DNA from: Variovorax boronicumulans
Lineage (GTDB): Bacteria > Pseudomonadota > Gammaproteobacteria > Burkholderiales > Burkholderiaceae_C
Reading direction: 5' to 3'
Length of the DNA: 64,000 nt
Assembly: GCF_029892485.1 (NCBI RefSeq)
Contig: NZ_JARXVG010000006.1
Location: forward strand, 186,001 to 250,000
The notes beneath the pieces were generated by a model. It searched no databases, was not told where the DNA came from, and saw nothing but the letters and a program-made list of their open reading frames with translations. The first letter of the stretch is position 1; each line of letters begins with the position of its first letter. Shown here in pieces: positions 9,224 through 17,005 of the stretch. The position numbers and the translations under genes are program-made.

Positions 9224-10348
9224 ATGGCTGGAAAAAGGCAGCGGCCCAACGGGTGGGAATACGTCATCAAGCGGGCCGGCCTGCTCGACAAGCCGATCTA
9301 CCTCACGTTCGCCGACGAGAAAGAGGGCGACGCCTTCGTCGCTCGCACTGAGAAGCTGCTCGACAAGGGAATCATCCCCACCGAGCTGCGCGCACCGTCG
9401 CGCATCGACACAATCGCCGACCTCGTGCGCGAGTACGAGCGCGATGCGCATCCGAAGGCGAAGGATCGCGCCGCCCTCGGAACGATCATCAAGGCGAAGG
9501 GTGCCGCGCGCTTGACCAGCATCGATGCGGGATGGGTCGATGACTGGATCTCGGAGATGAAGCGCATCGACAAGCTGGCGCCGGCTACGATCCGGGCGAA
9601 AGTGGGCGCGCTCGCACGCTGCACGGACTGGGGCATGCGGAAGGGGCACGTCCTGCTGCCCGACCATCCCCTGCGCACTCTCCCGGATGGCTACGCTCAG
9701 TACACCAAGACAGATGCGGCAATCGCCGGCGAGGCGCGCGTCGATGTGGAGCGCGATAGGCGGCTGGAGCCTGGCGAATTTGAGAAGGTGTCGGCCGTGA
9801 TCGTGGCCGGCGTGCTGCCGCGCAAACAGCGGCCGCTTGCGCTCGATGACCCTCAGGCGCTGTGGTGCATGTTCGTGCTCGCCGTCGAGTCCGCCATGCG
9901 CATGCGGGAAATGTTCACGCTGACGCTCGATCAAGTTGACCTCGCGAAGCGCACCGCATTCCTCGACAAGACGAAGAACGGCGACAAGCGGCAGGTTCCT
10001 TTATCGAGTGTCGCGGTGGCGACTCTGACGGCCTACCTGGATCTGCGGACGGCCGCCGGCGCGAAGGGGAGGGATGTCCTTTTTCCGTGGTGGGATGGCG
10101 ACACCAGTCCAAAAAAACTCGACAAAACTTCGGACTATCTTTCGAAACTCTACATCGGGATCTTCGAGGCGGCCAAGTGCCCGGGCCTAAAGTTTCACGA
10201 CCTGCGCCACGAGGCGACGAGCCGTCTCTTCGAAAAAACGACCCTCTCGGAGACGCAGATCATGAAGATCACCGGGCACAAGTCGCACCGCATGATGATG
10301 CGGTACGCGAACCTACGTGGCAGCGACCTGGCTGCGCGCCTTTGGTGA
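9224..10348 (+). CDS. int: Tyrosine-recombinase integrase
   Basis: This 374-residue site-specific recombinase is the first gene inside attL. The C-terminal catalytic domain has the expected residues: Arg in SAMRMREM (about residue 225), Lys in DKTKNGDKRQVPL, His-x-x-Arg in HDLRHEA, His in TGHKS, and the nucleophilic Tyr in MMMRYANLR near residue 364. An N-terminal SAM-like core-binding region (about 60-170) precedes it. It should recombine attP with the tRNA-Val attB. Start ATG 9224 is preceded by a weak GGAG. Its 3' end overlaps the convergent excisionase-like gene by 36 bp, so the two transcripts are mutually antisense at their ends. Confidence 0.95.
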   Translation: MAGKRQRPNGWEYVIKRAGLLDKPIYLTFADEKEGDAFVARTEKLLDKGIIPTELRAPSRIDTIADLVREYERDAHPKAKDRAALGTIIKAKGAARLTSIDAGWVDDWISEMKRIDKLAPATIRAKVGALARCTDWGMRKGHVLLPDHPLRTLPDGYAQYTKTDAAIAGEARVDVERDRRLEPGEFEKVSAVIVAGVLPRKQRPLALDDPQALWCMFVLAVESAMRMREMFTLTLDQVDLAKRTAFLDKTKNGDKRQVPLSSVAVATLTAYLDLRTAAGAKGRDVLFPWWDGDTSPKKLDKTSDYLSKLYIGIFEAAKCPGLKFHDLRHEATSRLFEKTTLSETQIMKITGHKSHRMMMRYANLRGSDLAARLW

Positions 10349-10549
10349 GCGCAGCGGCTGGCGCATGCGCCGCGCTGTCTCATTGACGATCTTGCGCTCG
10401 ATGTAGTCGAGCACGTCTTTTGTCAGCATCACCCATGCGCGCCCGATCTTGGCAGCGCGGATGTCGCCGCTGTTGATTAGGTCGAGCACTGTTTTCGGAT
10501 GCACCTTAAGCAGCTCGGCCGCACCGAGCACGTCAACCGTGAGGTTCAC
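10313..10549 (-). CDS. Excisionase-like helix-turn-helix protein
   Basis: This 78-residue protein has an excisionase/AlpA-type winged helix: GAAELLKVHPKTVLDLINSG (recognition-helix region), then DIRAAKIGRAWVMLTKDVLDYI, followed by a basic tail. These proteins bend DNA at the attachment site and direct the integrase towards excision. Start GTG 10549 is preceded by AAAGGA eight bases upstream; longer readings to 10837 encode no family sequence and would cross the divergent gene. The position opposite and overlapping int fits an excision role. Confidence 0.8.
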   Translation of the reverse strand: MNLTVDVLGAAELLKVHPKTVLDLINSGDIRAAKIGRAWVMLTKDVLDYIERKIVNETARRMRQPLRSPKARSQVAAT

Positions 10550-10656
10550 TTGGCGAGTCCTTTCGCCGCTCCAGGTGGCTCGACAGTCGCTAACGGCGCC
10601 CCATCGTGCTCCTTCGAAGGGCGGGCTACCATCCGCGCAAATCGAGGAGAAGCGAA

Positions 10657-11304
10657 ATGCCTGCTGTTGCCGAATATTGCCTTGTTGGAATTGACTGGTG
10701 GCCCCTCTGCATGACAAAAGCAGAATGGTCGGGTTGGGTCCAAGCGATCTTCTCGGTTGTCGCCATCGCTGCGACGGGAATCTACATCTACTGGCAACAC
10801 AAAATGGAGCTTGCTCGTAGCCGCGGAGACGACGCAAGCCGCCGCCTCAGGCGTCTTGACTCCATAGTTGAACTCACCTTCGCGAACTCCCTGTTCGTCC
10901 GCTACGTCGCACTTCAGTTCAAAGATCGGCAATCTATCGACGACGTTCGAGAGGGGCGCGCCGGACTTGATGTGTCCGAAATCGACGACCTTGGCAATTT
11001 CACGGCGTCCATTCCGTTGCACGATCTCGACGATGCGGTGGTTGTTCGGCGTGTATTGCTTGCGACTCAGAACGCTCGTGCCGCGCGAAACATGGTTCGA
11101 CGAGCCATGCGCGACTTTCGCGGACTGAGTGCTAACTCTTTCACAAACATCGCGGCGACAGTGAACGAGTGCGCCAGGCAATGCGAGGAGAGCTACAAGG
11201 TTCTCGACCAACGAGCGACGGACTATGCACAGCAAGAAGGATTGGAGAGGGCTATCAAGCAGCACACGACCAATCCGCAAACTGCAGCGGTTAATGGCAA
11301 ATAG
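10657..11304 (+). CDS. Hypothetical single-pass membrane protein
   Basis: This protein of 215 residues is not recognised. A hydrophobic segment near residues 29-46 (FSVVAIAATGIYIYW) is followed by a basic stop-transfer and a mostly helical, charged cytoplasmic domain. ATG 10657 is preceded by AGGAGA at good spacing; ATG 10711 (MTKAEWSGW) is an alternative. It is divergent from the excisionase-like gene and convergent with the dNMP kinase, and the codon use is less GC-rich than the structural genes. Such isolated membrane proteins next to int are often lysogenic-conversion or superinfection-exclusion genes, but that role is a guess here. Confidence 0.6.
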   Translation: MPAVAEYCLVGIDWWPLCMTKAEWSGWVQAIFSVVAIAATGIYIYWQHKMELARSRGDDASRRLRRLDSIVELTFANSLFVRYVALQFKDRQSIDDVREGRAGLDVSEIDDLGNFTASIPLHDLDDAVVVRRVLLATQNARAARNMVRRAMRDFRGLSANSFTNIAATVNECARQCEESYKVLDQRATDYAQQEGLERAIKQHTTNPQTAAVNGK

Positions 11305-11312
11305 GGACGTAC

Positions 11313-12122
11313 TCATGCGTCTCCTTCGGAGGCGTGTTTACGCATGCCCTGTTTTGAAGCCGCAGGTCGGTCCCACTCGGGCATCAACATGCTGCGTCCG
11401 CCGATGTGGAAACTCATCTCGTTGCGATCAAGCCCGAGTTCGCGTGCGATGAACAGCGACAGTACCTCGACCTGAAGCTGGCGCACGTCGTGGGCGTTGG
11501 TGATGACGACCTCAGGGTTGAAGCGGCTGCCGTCCGTCGAACTGACGTGTTCGCCTTCCGCGGCGCCGTCGTGTCCTGGGCGGGTGATTTGCCAGAGCAC
11601 GGCGCCGGCCATCCGCAGTGTGTGGGCCTCGTTATCAAAACGCACATCGGTGACCACGAAGCGGGTTTCGCCCTCGCGGCGGTAGTCGGCGAGGCGCTTG
11701 ATCAGCTGCGTGGTCCAGTAGCGCGGTGACTGCGCACGACGGTACTCAGTGCCCCACCATTGCAGGACCTGTCGCGGGCTGCGCGGCTCGTCTAGCCACT
11801 CACCGCTGAGTGGTGTTCGGCGGTTGGGTGCCGCGGCACTCAGGGACAGAATCACGGCCGCGAGGAAATCGTGCGGCGCGCGGCGCATGCGAAGCGCGAC
11901 GGTCGGAACGTTCTTCAGATGCGGGTTGCTGAGGTCGGCGAGTGAGAGGTCGAATGCATTCGCGACCTCGCCGCGCAGCGCATCGGCGAAGGCGAGTTTG
12001 CGAAAGCGCGCATGCGCAACGAGCAAGTCAGCGGCGGTGTCCTTGCCGACGCCAGCGTGACCGGTGAGCGCGATGAGATGGTGAAGGGCGGGCCGCTTCA
12101 CCGGCGGTGTGAGGGTGTTCAT
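11313..12122 (-). CDS. Phage deoxynucleoside monophosphate kinase-like P-loop protein
   Basis: This 269-residue protein has a Walker A, GHAGVGKDTAAD (about residues 20-31). It then has FRKLAFADALRGEVANAF, RQVLQWWGTEYRR, VVTDVRFDNEA (a Walker B-like DVRF) and a C-terminal acidic segment. The layout matches phage-type dNMP kinases, which supply dNDPs for replication. It is the last gene of the leftward early operon. Start ATG 12122 is taken because the family begins just before the P-loop; the upstream in-frame extension is low-complexity and overlaps the preceding gene. Confidence 0.72.
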   Translation of the reverse strand: MNTLTPPVKRPALHHLIALTGHAGVGKDTAADLLVAHARFRKLAFADALRGEVANAFDLSLADLSNPHLKNVPTVALRMRRAPHDFLAAVILSLSAAAPNRRTPLSGEWLDEPRSPRQVLQWWGTEYRRAQSPRYWTTQLIKRLADYRREGETRFVVTDVRFDNEAHTLRMAGAVLWQITRPGHDGAAEGEHVSSTDGSRFNPEVVITNAHDVRQLQVEVLSLFIARELGLDRNEMSFHIGGRSMLMPEWDRPAASKQGMRKHASEGDA

Positions 12123-12145
12123 GTGTCCGGGTCGTGGGGGATGGG

Positions 12146-12487
12146 CTACGCGGTTTGAGCGGCAGCAGGGGCGTGTGCAGGCAGCAGCTCGCACGAAGAG
12201 ATGGCGGCGTGCGTCTCCGGCGACACGGTGCCGGGCATCGCGCGCGGGTTGGAGAGCACCAGGCGCAGCGCGTCGCCGGCCTTGAGGTTGCGGTGCTGCG
12301 CACGCCAAGCCGCAGCGGCCGGGCCTACCCAGCGCGTCTCATAGACCTCAACGGTGCGCGGCCCTTGGTTGTCGATGAGGCGCATCTTCAGAACGAACTC
12401 GCCCGCATCGGACGTGTGTTCGCTGATGGCTGGACGCCCGGGGCGGTCCTTGTTGACGTAGAAGGTGCCGGTCGTCGTGGTGGTCAT
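12146..12487 (-). CDS. Hypothetical early phage protein
   Basis: This 113-residue protein is not recognised. It starts MTTTTTGTFYVNKDRPGR and is beta-rich in the first half (FVLKMRLIDNQG, RTVEVYETRWVG), with a hydrophobic C-terminal half. Its ATG at 12487 overlaps the stop of the small membrane protein (ATGA), so it belongs to the leftward early operon. Confidence 0.65.
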   Translation of the reverse strand: MTTTTTGTFYVNKDRPGRPAISEHTSDAGEFVLKMRLIDNQGPRTVEVYETRWVGPAAAAWRAQHRNLKAGDALRLVLSNPRAMPGTVSPETHAAISSCELLPAHAPAAAQTA

Positions 12488-12645
12488 GGTGTGCTCCAGC
12501 CATAGACGCACATCGCGGCCAGCACGATGGGCAGGACGATGAAGACCGCGAGCGCGGCGGCGGTCGCGAGGAAGCCCGGAGCGGGCGCGACGGGCGATGT
12601 CCTCATGAGGCCAACGCCGGTGTCTTGGAACGAGGTCGAGCGCAT
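12484..12645 (-). CDS. Small membrane protein in the early operon
   Basis: This 53-codon gene has an N-terminal polar stretch followed by one strong transmembrane helix (FLATAAALAVFIVLPIVLAA) and a short tail CVYGWSTP. Start ATG 12645 is preceded by GAAAGG; an in-frame ATG at 12606 would give 40 residues. The stop overlaps the next start at 12487, and the gene sits in the gap between two other early genes, which supports expression. Function unknown. Confidence 0.6.
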   Translation of the reverse strand: MRSTSFQDTGVGLMRTSPVAPAPGFLATAAALAVFIVLPIVLAAMCVYGWSTP

Positions 12646-12655
12646 GGCCGGCCTT

Positions 12656-12928
12656 TCAAAAGGGGCAGCGCAGGGCAGGGCGCCCGCGCGTGGTCAGGAC
12701 GATTTCGAGCGCGATCTCGATCACCTCTTCGTCAGAAGCGCCGTGTCGGCTCGCGAGCAGCGCCGCGCTCATGGGGTTGTGCTCGCAGAAGGGCGAACCC
12801 GGGCGGTGCTCGTAGTGGTAGCCGCCGCACCGGCACAGCCGATGACCGGTTTCGCGCAGGTGCTGCGTGAACAGGCCATGGCTGCGCCGCCGCGTGCGGC
12901 ACTCAGGGCAGCGAAAGAGGAACGCCAT
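12656..12928 (-). CDS. Small zinc-ribbon-like phage protein
   Basis: This 90-residue protein begins MAFLFRCPECRTRRRS and continues with CRCGGYHYEH and a later FCEHN, giving several Cys/His pairs typical of a small zinc-binding domain. Its start overlaps the upstream stop (TGATG at 12926-12930). It is probably an early regulatory or nucleic-acid-binding protein; the family is not identified. Confidence 0.65.
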   Translation of the reverse strand: MAFLFRCPECRTRRRSHGLFTQHLRETGHRLCRCGGYHYEHRPGSPFCEHNPMSAALLASRHGASDEEVIEIALEIVLTTRGRPALRCPF

Positions 12929-13128
12929 CAGGCAGCGCTCCCCGCAGCCCTCAGGGCGTCAGTGCGCGCGCGTTCGAAGGCTTCGATTTCCTCCGACAGC
13001 GAGGGGTGCTCGCTCGACAGGAAGCCGACCACGTAGTGCCAGTTCAGATGCCCGCACTCCTTGCCCGACTTCATTGCACGAACAAGGGCCTGAGCTGCGG
13101 TCGTGCGCCGCGCACGGGCCGTCTTCAT
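12928..13128 (-). CDS. Hypothetical early phage protein
   Basis: This 66-residue protein is not recognised. It has a basic N-terminus (MKTARARRTTAAQALVRAMK), then HLNWHYVVGFLSSEHPS and an acidic helix. A good RBS (GAGGTGA) precedes ATG 13128, and it is coupled to its neighbours by overlapping start and stop codons on both sides. Confidence 0.62.
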   Translation of the reverse strand: MKTARARRTTAAQALVRAMKSGKECGHLNWHYVVGFLSSEHPSLSEEIEAFERARTDALRAAGSAA

Positions 13129-13475
13129 GCGTCACCTCGCGCGCAGAGGTTGAGCGCGTCAATCTCTCCATTGAGAGCGCGCGCACGCTCGGCGAACGCG
13201 ACAGCCATCGGGTGCGCCGGTGCGTCTTCGGTGTAGGCTTCGACGGTCGCGTCAGAGATACCTGGCAGGCTGATGCTGCCGAGCTTCAGCGCCTTGTCGG
13301 CGAGCGGCACGCCCATGGCTTGCCACGTCGAAACGCCCATGGCGGGGCAACGGTAAAACGCCTGGCGGCGGCGACCGGTCGTGCGAATCCAGATGTCGAC
13401 GCGCGCCGAGCGGGTCGCGACGTAGCCCGGCGCTACGCGGCTGCTCGTGGCGTGGTGAGCTTGAACGCGGGCCAC
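13125..13475 (-). CDS. Hypothetical early phage protein
   Basis: This 116-residue protein is not recognised. It starts at GTG 13475, preceded by GAGGG. The N-terminal half contains a basic aromatic segment (VDIWIRTTGRRRQAFYRCP) and the C-terminal part a helix (HPMAVAFAERARALNGEID). Its stop overlaps the next ATG (13126-13128), and it sits second in the operon. Confidence 0.6.
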   Translation of the reverse strand: MARVQAHHATSSRVAPGYVATRSARVDIWIRTTGRRRQAFYRCPAMGVSTWQAMGVPLADKALKLGSISLPGISDATVEAYTEDAPAHPMAVAFAERARALNGEIDALNLCARGDA

Positions 13476-13479
13476 GTCT

Positions 13480-13722
13480 TCAGCCCTCGATGCGGGTTGC
13501 GTCGATCACCGGGCAACCGGTGACTTGCTGTGCGATGTCGAGAGCCTGTTCGGCATTGGCCGCGAGGAACTGCACGTACGGCGCCGCGCCCGTCTCGGAC
13601 GGGTTCAAGTGGCCGAGCGAGTCGCGGGGCGTGTACGTGCAGCGATAGCGGCGATGGTTATCGACCTGGGCGGCCGTGATGGGGCGCGTTGCCCTCTTGG
13701 GTTGGTGCGCGGTGCGCGTCAT
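13480..13722 (-). CDS. Hypothetical protein, first gene of the leftward early operon
   Basis: This 80-residue basic protein (MTRTAHQPKRATRPITAAQ) has a C-terminal alpha/beta-looking stretch (YVQFLAANAEQALDIAQQV). ATG 13722 has a strong RBS (GAAGGAG). It is the first of seven tightly packed leftward genes, and the two operator pairs at 13763-13823 lie just upstream, so it should be controlled by the prophage repressor. No family recognised. Confidence 0.65.
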   Translation of the reverse strand: MTRTAHQPKRATRPITAAQVDNHRRYRCTYTPRDSLGHLNPSETGAAPYVQFLAANAEQALDIAQQVTGCPVIDATRIEG

Positions 13723-13762
13723 TGCTCACTCCTTCGCGCCGGGATGGCGCATTGGAGTGAAT

Positions 13763-13778
13763 TATCGGTATTCCGATA
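13763..13778. promoter_or_regulatory. Repressor operator, early leftward promoter (copy 1)
   Basis: TATCGG-TATT-CCGATA is a perfect inverted repeat of 6-bp half-sites with a 4-bp spacer. It is the reverse complement of the site at 16390-16405. It lies 40 bp upstream of the first early leftward gene. Confidence 0.7.
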
Positions 13779-13807
13779 TTTATGTCAACGGTTTACCGAT
13801 ATGAGGT

Positions 13808-13823
13808 CCGATATTTTTATCGG
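13808..13823. promoter_or_regulatory. Repressor operator-like site, early leftward promoter (copy 2)
   Basis: CCGATA-TTTT-TATCGG uses the same half-sites in the opposite order; a lone CCGATA half-site is also present at 13796-13801. The cluster of five half-sites within 61 bp suggests cooperative binding. Confidence 0.55.
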
Positions 13824-13956
13824 TTTCCCGTTGAGAACGGAGGAACCCGGCAGCCCCGAGGAGATGCTTCAGGCTCCTCGCCATCGTTCTCCGGACAAAC
13901 CGAAAAAATGGCGAGATGCTCGGCCCGGGTTAGCGAACTTTCCAAAATGCTCGTAC

Positions 13957-14475
13957 TTATCCTGCGGTCACGTCGTTGCGTGGAGCTGGGCATTCGAATG
14001 GCTTTGAATAGGCGTTGCTCCAAAGCTGGTCTTGGGCGGTGCCGATAAGCCGCCGCGCGGGGGCATCCGCAAGCATCTCTTCCATCTTGTCCCATGGAAT
14101 GAAGACTTGATGGGCCTTGCGCCCTTCTAGGCAAAGGGGACAACCGGTTTCGACGGCATACAAAGAAAGGTCGGTATGCACCCACCCAAGCCGTCTTGAG
14201 AGAGTCTTGAATCTCCACATGTGGGCTAGTCGGTCTCGAACAGTTGACTTTTTGTAGGGGTAGAGGATGCCAACATGCGCCAGGTGAATGTCGTGCGGGG
14301 AGAGGTTGCGGACACACACACTCAGCCCGGAGCGCGTCTCACCGTCTACGGTCTCGACTGTGAAAATAATGTCAACCCTCATTCTCGGGCGAGCCTGAAG
14401 CAAGTTCCATAGGAACACCGCAGTTGATAGCAACGCGGCATAGAGAGCCAGGTAGTCCGTGGTCTTCATTTCCAT
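13957..14475 (-). CDS. Hypothetical N-terminally anchored protein
   Basis: This 172-residue protein is not recognised. A hydrophobic segment near residues 7-25 (YLALYAALLSTAVFLWNLL) anchors a soluble domain with a beta-rich core (MRVDIIFTVETVDGETRSG) and a CPLC motif. This shape, one helix plus a small immunoglobulin-like domain, recurs in phage accessory proteins of unknown role. It lies between the early operon and the repressor, on the same strand as both, so it may be expressed in the lysogen. Confidence 0.6.
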   Translation of the reverse strand: MEMKTTDYLALYAALLSTAVFLWNLLQARPRMRVDIIFTVETVDGETRSGLSVCVRNLSPHDIHLAHVGILYPYKKSTVRDRLAHMWRFKTLSRRLGWVHTDLSLYAVETGCPLCLEGRKAHQVFIPWDKMEEMLADAPARRLIGTAQDQLWSNAYSKPFECPAPRNDVTAG

Positions 14476-14604
14476 CTACTCCTTTTGTGTCGCCTTTTAT
14501 GGGGCGCGATCGGAAAGGGATGGAATTCGAGGCAAAGGGGTTGGGTCTCCCCTTCAGGGCATCCCCGATGTGTCCACCTGGTTTGAATCGAGCTCCCTCG
14601 TGCC

Positions 14605-15534
14605 TCAGCGTTTGTGCCTTTCGACGGCCTGAGCAACCAGCTTTGATACGCTATCGCGATCACGCTTCAGCCTCGCTGCCATCAGCTTATCGCTCATGAT
14701 GAGTTCAATGGCCTTGCGCAGGATCGGCAGCTCACCCTCGCATTGCTCTTCAGTTAATTCGTGTACTCCAAGGCTGAGAATCCCATAAAGCTCGGGATGC
14801 TCAGACATAAATTTGGGCAAGTGATCTCGTAGCAGCCGAATGCGCTCATCAGTCCGGGCGCTCTTAAATTCAGGCCAATCCGACATGTTCTTCTCGACCA
14901 TGTACTGGTCTCTGGCCTCGATGAGAACGCCTTCGAATACCCTCCGGTAGTACACACACGCGGCAACATTGAACCCATGAGCAGCAGTGTTGGTGGCCCG
15001 AACAAATTCTCTTCGCTGCTGCTTTGACATTCCTTCTTCGAACGCGCTCAGGTCACCAAGATGAAAATCTGTCAGTGAAGGAAATTGCCCCACCTTGATG
15101 ATCGAGTACTTAAATGGTGAGGACGCAAAACTCAGCGGAGCACCAGGGGTGCTGGAGACAACCTTGGTGTGAAAATAGAAGTTCGCCACATGGTCTGCAT
15201 TCCGAGCACAGGCGGTGCGGAGAACGAAGTCTCCCATCCAGCTTAATGGCCTGGATGAAGTCTGGGCCCCCGCCATAGCAACCCGGTCCTTCTCTGTGAT
15301 GGCTCGCTGTTCTAGATCCGGCAGCGGGACTGCGGTCCATGTAGTGTGTTTCTCGCACCGGGGGCAGTAATCGTCGAACTTAGTTCGGCTGATCCGGACC
15401 TCTCGAACCTGCTCGCTAGGCTTGGTTTTTCCGTCGAGGTCGAATGCACCATAGAGCGGCATCTTGATGAGCGTCTGAAAGAGCTGTGGCGTTGAGGTGG
15501 GGGTGGCCGGGCCAAATGGAGATTGTTCGCTCAT
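14605..15534 (-). CDS. Hypothetical zinc-finger/helical accessory protein, possibly superinfection-related
   Basis: This 309-residue protein has a CPRCEKHTTW motif near residue 57 and a second FVLRTACARNADH, suggesting a treble-clef or zinc-ribbon. A helical domain follows (RRVFEGVLIEARDQYM, ILSLGVHELTEEQCEGELP, then a Lys/Arg-rich C-terminus). The N-terminal zinc ribbon with C-terminal helical region resembles DUF4145-type proteins that accompany defence genes; this is a resemblance only. Start ATG 15534 has GGTGGAG upstream; an in-frame GTG lies at 15549. Composition is less GC-rich than the structural genes. It is transcribed with the repressor, as expected of a lysogen-expressed gene. Confidence 0.6.
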   Translation of the reverse strand: MSEQSPFGPATPTSTPQLFQTLIKMPLYGAFDLDGKTKPSEQVREVRISRTKFDDYCPRCEKHTTWTAVPLPDLEQRAITEKDRVAMAGAQTSSRPLSWMGDFVLRTACARNADHVANFYFHTKVVSSTPGAPLSFASSPFKYSIIKVGQFPSLTDFHLGDLSAFEEGMSKQQRREFVRATNTAAHGFNVAACVYYRRVFEGVLIEARDQYMVEKNMSDWPEFKSARTDERIRLLRDHLPKFMSEHPELYGILSLGVHELTEEQCEGELPILRKAIELIMSDKLMAARLKRDRDSVSKLVAQAVERHKR

Positions 15535-15664
15535 CGCGATATTCTCCACCCCACGCCCTAGTTTCGCCTCTGCAATAGATGTCTACGTCCAGCAGCGACA
15601 GCGGTCGTCGCGCGGCTATTCAAAAAAATTTCAGCTGAAAGCTGACGGGAACAGGAATAGGACC

Positions 15665-16369
15665 CTAGGTGCGAGTTTTGATCTTTCGCCGCGGCACCGG
15701 GTACGGAACGTAGTACATCCACGCGACCTGCTCGGCCTTAAGGTGCAGAACCACGCTATCGTTATAGCTGGCTAAGCTATAGCCGCCGCGACGGGAAACA
15801 AGGCGTTTGATCATGGTCTCACCCGTCACGAGGCGCACTAGCACGTCGTCTTCTAAATCAGGCTCGGTTCCTGGCTCCACGAGCGCGAAATTGCCGGGCG
15901 TGTACTTGGGGTGCATGCTTGCTCCCTCGACTTCAACAACGAATGCATGTGGATCGCTACTCGCAATGTCCTCGGCGTATTCACCGGTCGCCCCCACTGG
16001 GTAGTCTGAATCAGTCCAAATCACCTGCGGCATTGCTCCCCCGTTGCCTCTCCCAACTACGGCAACGCCCTTCAGCTTGCCGGCCCTGACAGCCTGCGCC
16101 GTCTCAAGCCCTTTCGGTCGAGGGATCATCTCGCCTTCGCCAGTCGCGAGCCAGTCAACGTTGACGCCGCAGGCCTTCGCAATTTGCGGTGTGAAGGCAG
16201 ACCCAAGGCCCGATTTCTCGGCCTCAGAGTAAGCCGACTGGCTCATGCCGACCTGCTTCGCAAGCGCACCCTGTGTCAGGTCCGCATGCTTGCGCGCAGC
16301 GGCAAGCCGCTGGCCGAAATCTGTGCGTTGGACATCCCTCATGACCGATAGGGTAGGTTCACTGTACAT
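15665..16369 (-). CDS. CI-like repressor (HTH plus S24 LexA-type peptidase domain)
   Basis: This protein has about 234 residues. The N-terminal helix-turn-helix (LTQGALAKQVGMSQSAYSEAE, residues about 31-51) is followed by a C-terminal LexA/CI-like S24 domain with the catalytic Ser in EGASMHPKYTPG and Lys in GETMIKRLVSRRGG. It should keep the prophage silent and be inactivated by RecA-stimulated self-cleavage. It faces the Cro-like gene across an operator at 16390-16405, with another half-site (CCGATA 16345-16350). ATG 16369 is used; ATG 16342 (MRDVQRTDF) would bring the start closer to the domain. No obvious RBS precedes either. Confidence 0.9.
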   Translation of the reverse strand: MYSEPTLSVMRDVQRTDFGQRLAAARKHADLTQGALAKQVGMSQSAYSEAEKSGLGSAFTPQIAKACGVNVDWLATGEGEMIPRPKGLETAQAVRAGKLKGVAVVGRGNGGAMPQVIWTDSDYPVGATGEYAEDIASSDPHAFVVEVEGASMHPKYTPGNFALVEPGTEPDLEDDVLVRLVTGETMIKRLVSRRGGYSLASYNDSVVLHLKAEQVAWMYYVPYPVPRRKIKTRT

Positions 16370-16389
16370 CGGAAAACCGCTTGAATGAA

Positions 16390-16405
16390 TATCGGAATAC
16401 CGATA
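16390..16405. promoter_or_regulatory. Repressor operator at the cI/cro boundary
   Basis: TATCGG-AATA-CCGATA is a perfect 6-4-6 palindrome 21 bp upstream of the repressor start and 14 bp upstream of the Cro-like start. The same sequence in reverse complement is found at 13763-13778. Confidence 0.75.
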
Positions 16406-16418
16406 AAGTCTGGCGCCT

Positions 16419-16676
16419 ATGGACTGGCCTCAACTCATTTCGGGACTGCAGCGACGAAAGCTCAGCCACACCCAAATAGCCGCCTTGTGCGGATGTGGGC
16501 AGGCGACCATCGCCGACTTGGCTCGGCGAGCCACCACTGAGCCTCGCTATGGGCTCGGGCGGTCGCTCGTGCAGCTCTCGCATGCGAGCAACGTCGAGAT
16601 TCAGCGCCGATTGGCGGTGTTGCGGCCGGCTGCTGTGCCTATCGAGCCCGCTCGCGGCGAGGGCGCACATGCTTGA
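16419..16676 (+). CDS. Cro-like helix-turn-helix regulator
   Basis: This 85-residue protein begins MDWPQLISGLQRRKLSHTQ and contains a helix-turn-helix (LSHTQIAALCGCGQATIADL). It is divergent from the CI-like repressor, with the shared operator between them, which is the standard position for Cro. The C-terminal part is low-complexity. Probable role: repress the lysogenic promoter on induction. The assignment rests mainly on position and the HTH. Confidence 0.72.
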   Translation: MDWPQLISGLQRRKLSHTQIAALCGCGQATIADLARRATTEPRYGLGRSLVQLSHASNVEIQRRLAVLRPAAVPIEPARGEGAHA

Positions 16677-16699
16677 GCGGCGACCGCCGTTGCGGCGAA

Positions 16700-17005
16700 T
16701 CACGACAACCATCCCGACGACGGCCGTAGCACGTCTACGGCGGGCGCAAGCACGCGCTCGCACAGCTGCGCCATCGCGGCGCGTTGACGCGGCGCCTGCA
16801 GCCCTTGGACGCCTACGCTTGCCGTCGTTATCTCGATCCACGCCGCAATGCTCTCCCGGTTCAGGTCTGGTTCGACCTCCAGCAGTAGCACGAGCTGCTG
16901 CAGGAATTGCTCGATGGCGTCGATGCGCTCCGCCAGCGTCGGAGCAGGACTCGCGTCTGCATGTGCATTTGCGAGGCATTGGCTGTTTTTCTCTGAGGTC
17001 TGCAT
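16700..17005 (-). CDS. Hypothetical small helical protein (antisense, uncertain)
   Basis: This 101-residue reading has a plausible composition: TLAERIDAIEQFLQQLVLLLEV suggests an amphipathic or coiled-coil segment. It lies on the opposite strand between the Cro-like and CII-family genes, and its ATG (17005) overlaps the CII start (17004) head to head. No RBS is evident. The protein looks more natural than the arginine-rich readings of the other strand, but the gene is not proven. Confidence 0.4.
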   Translation of the reverse strand: MQTSEKNSQCLANAHADASPAPTLAERIDAIEQFLQQLVLLLEVEPDLNRESIAAWIEITTASVGVQGLQAPRQRAAMAQLCERVLAPAVDVLRPSSGWLS

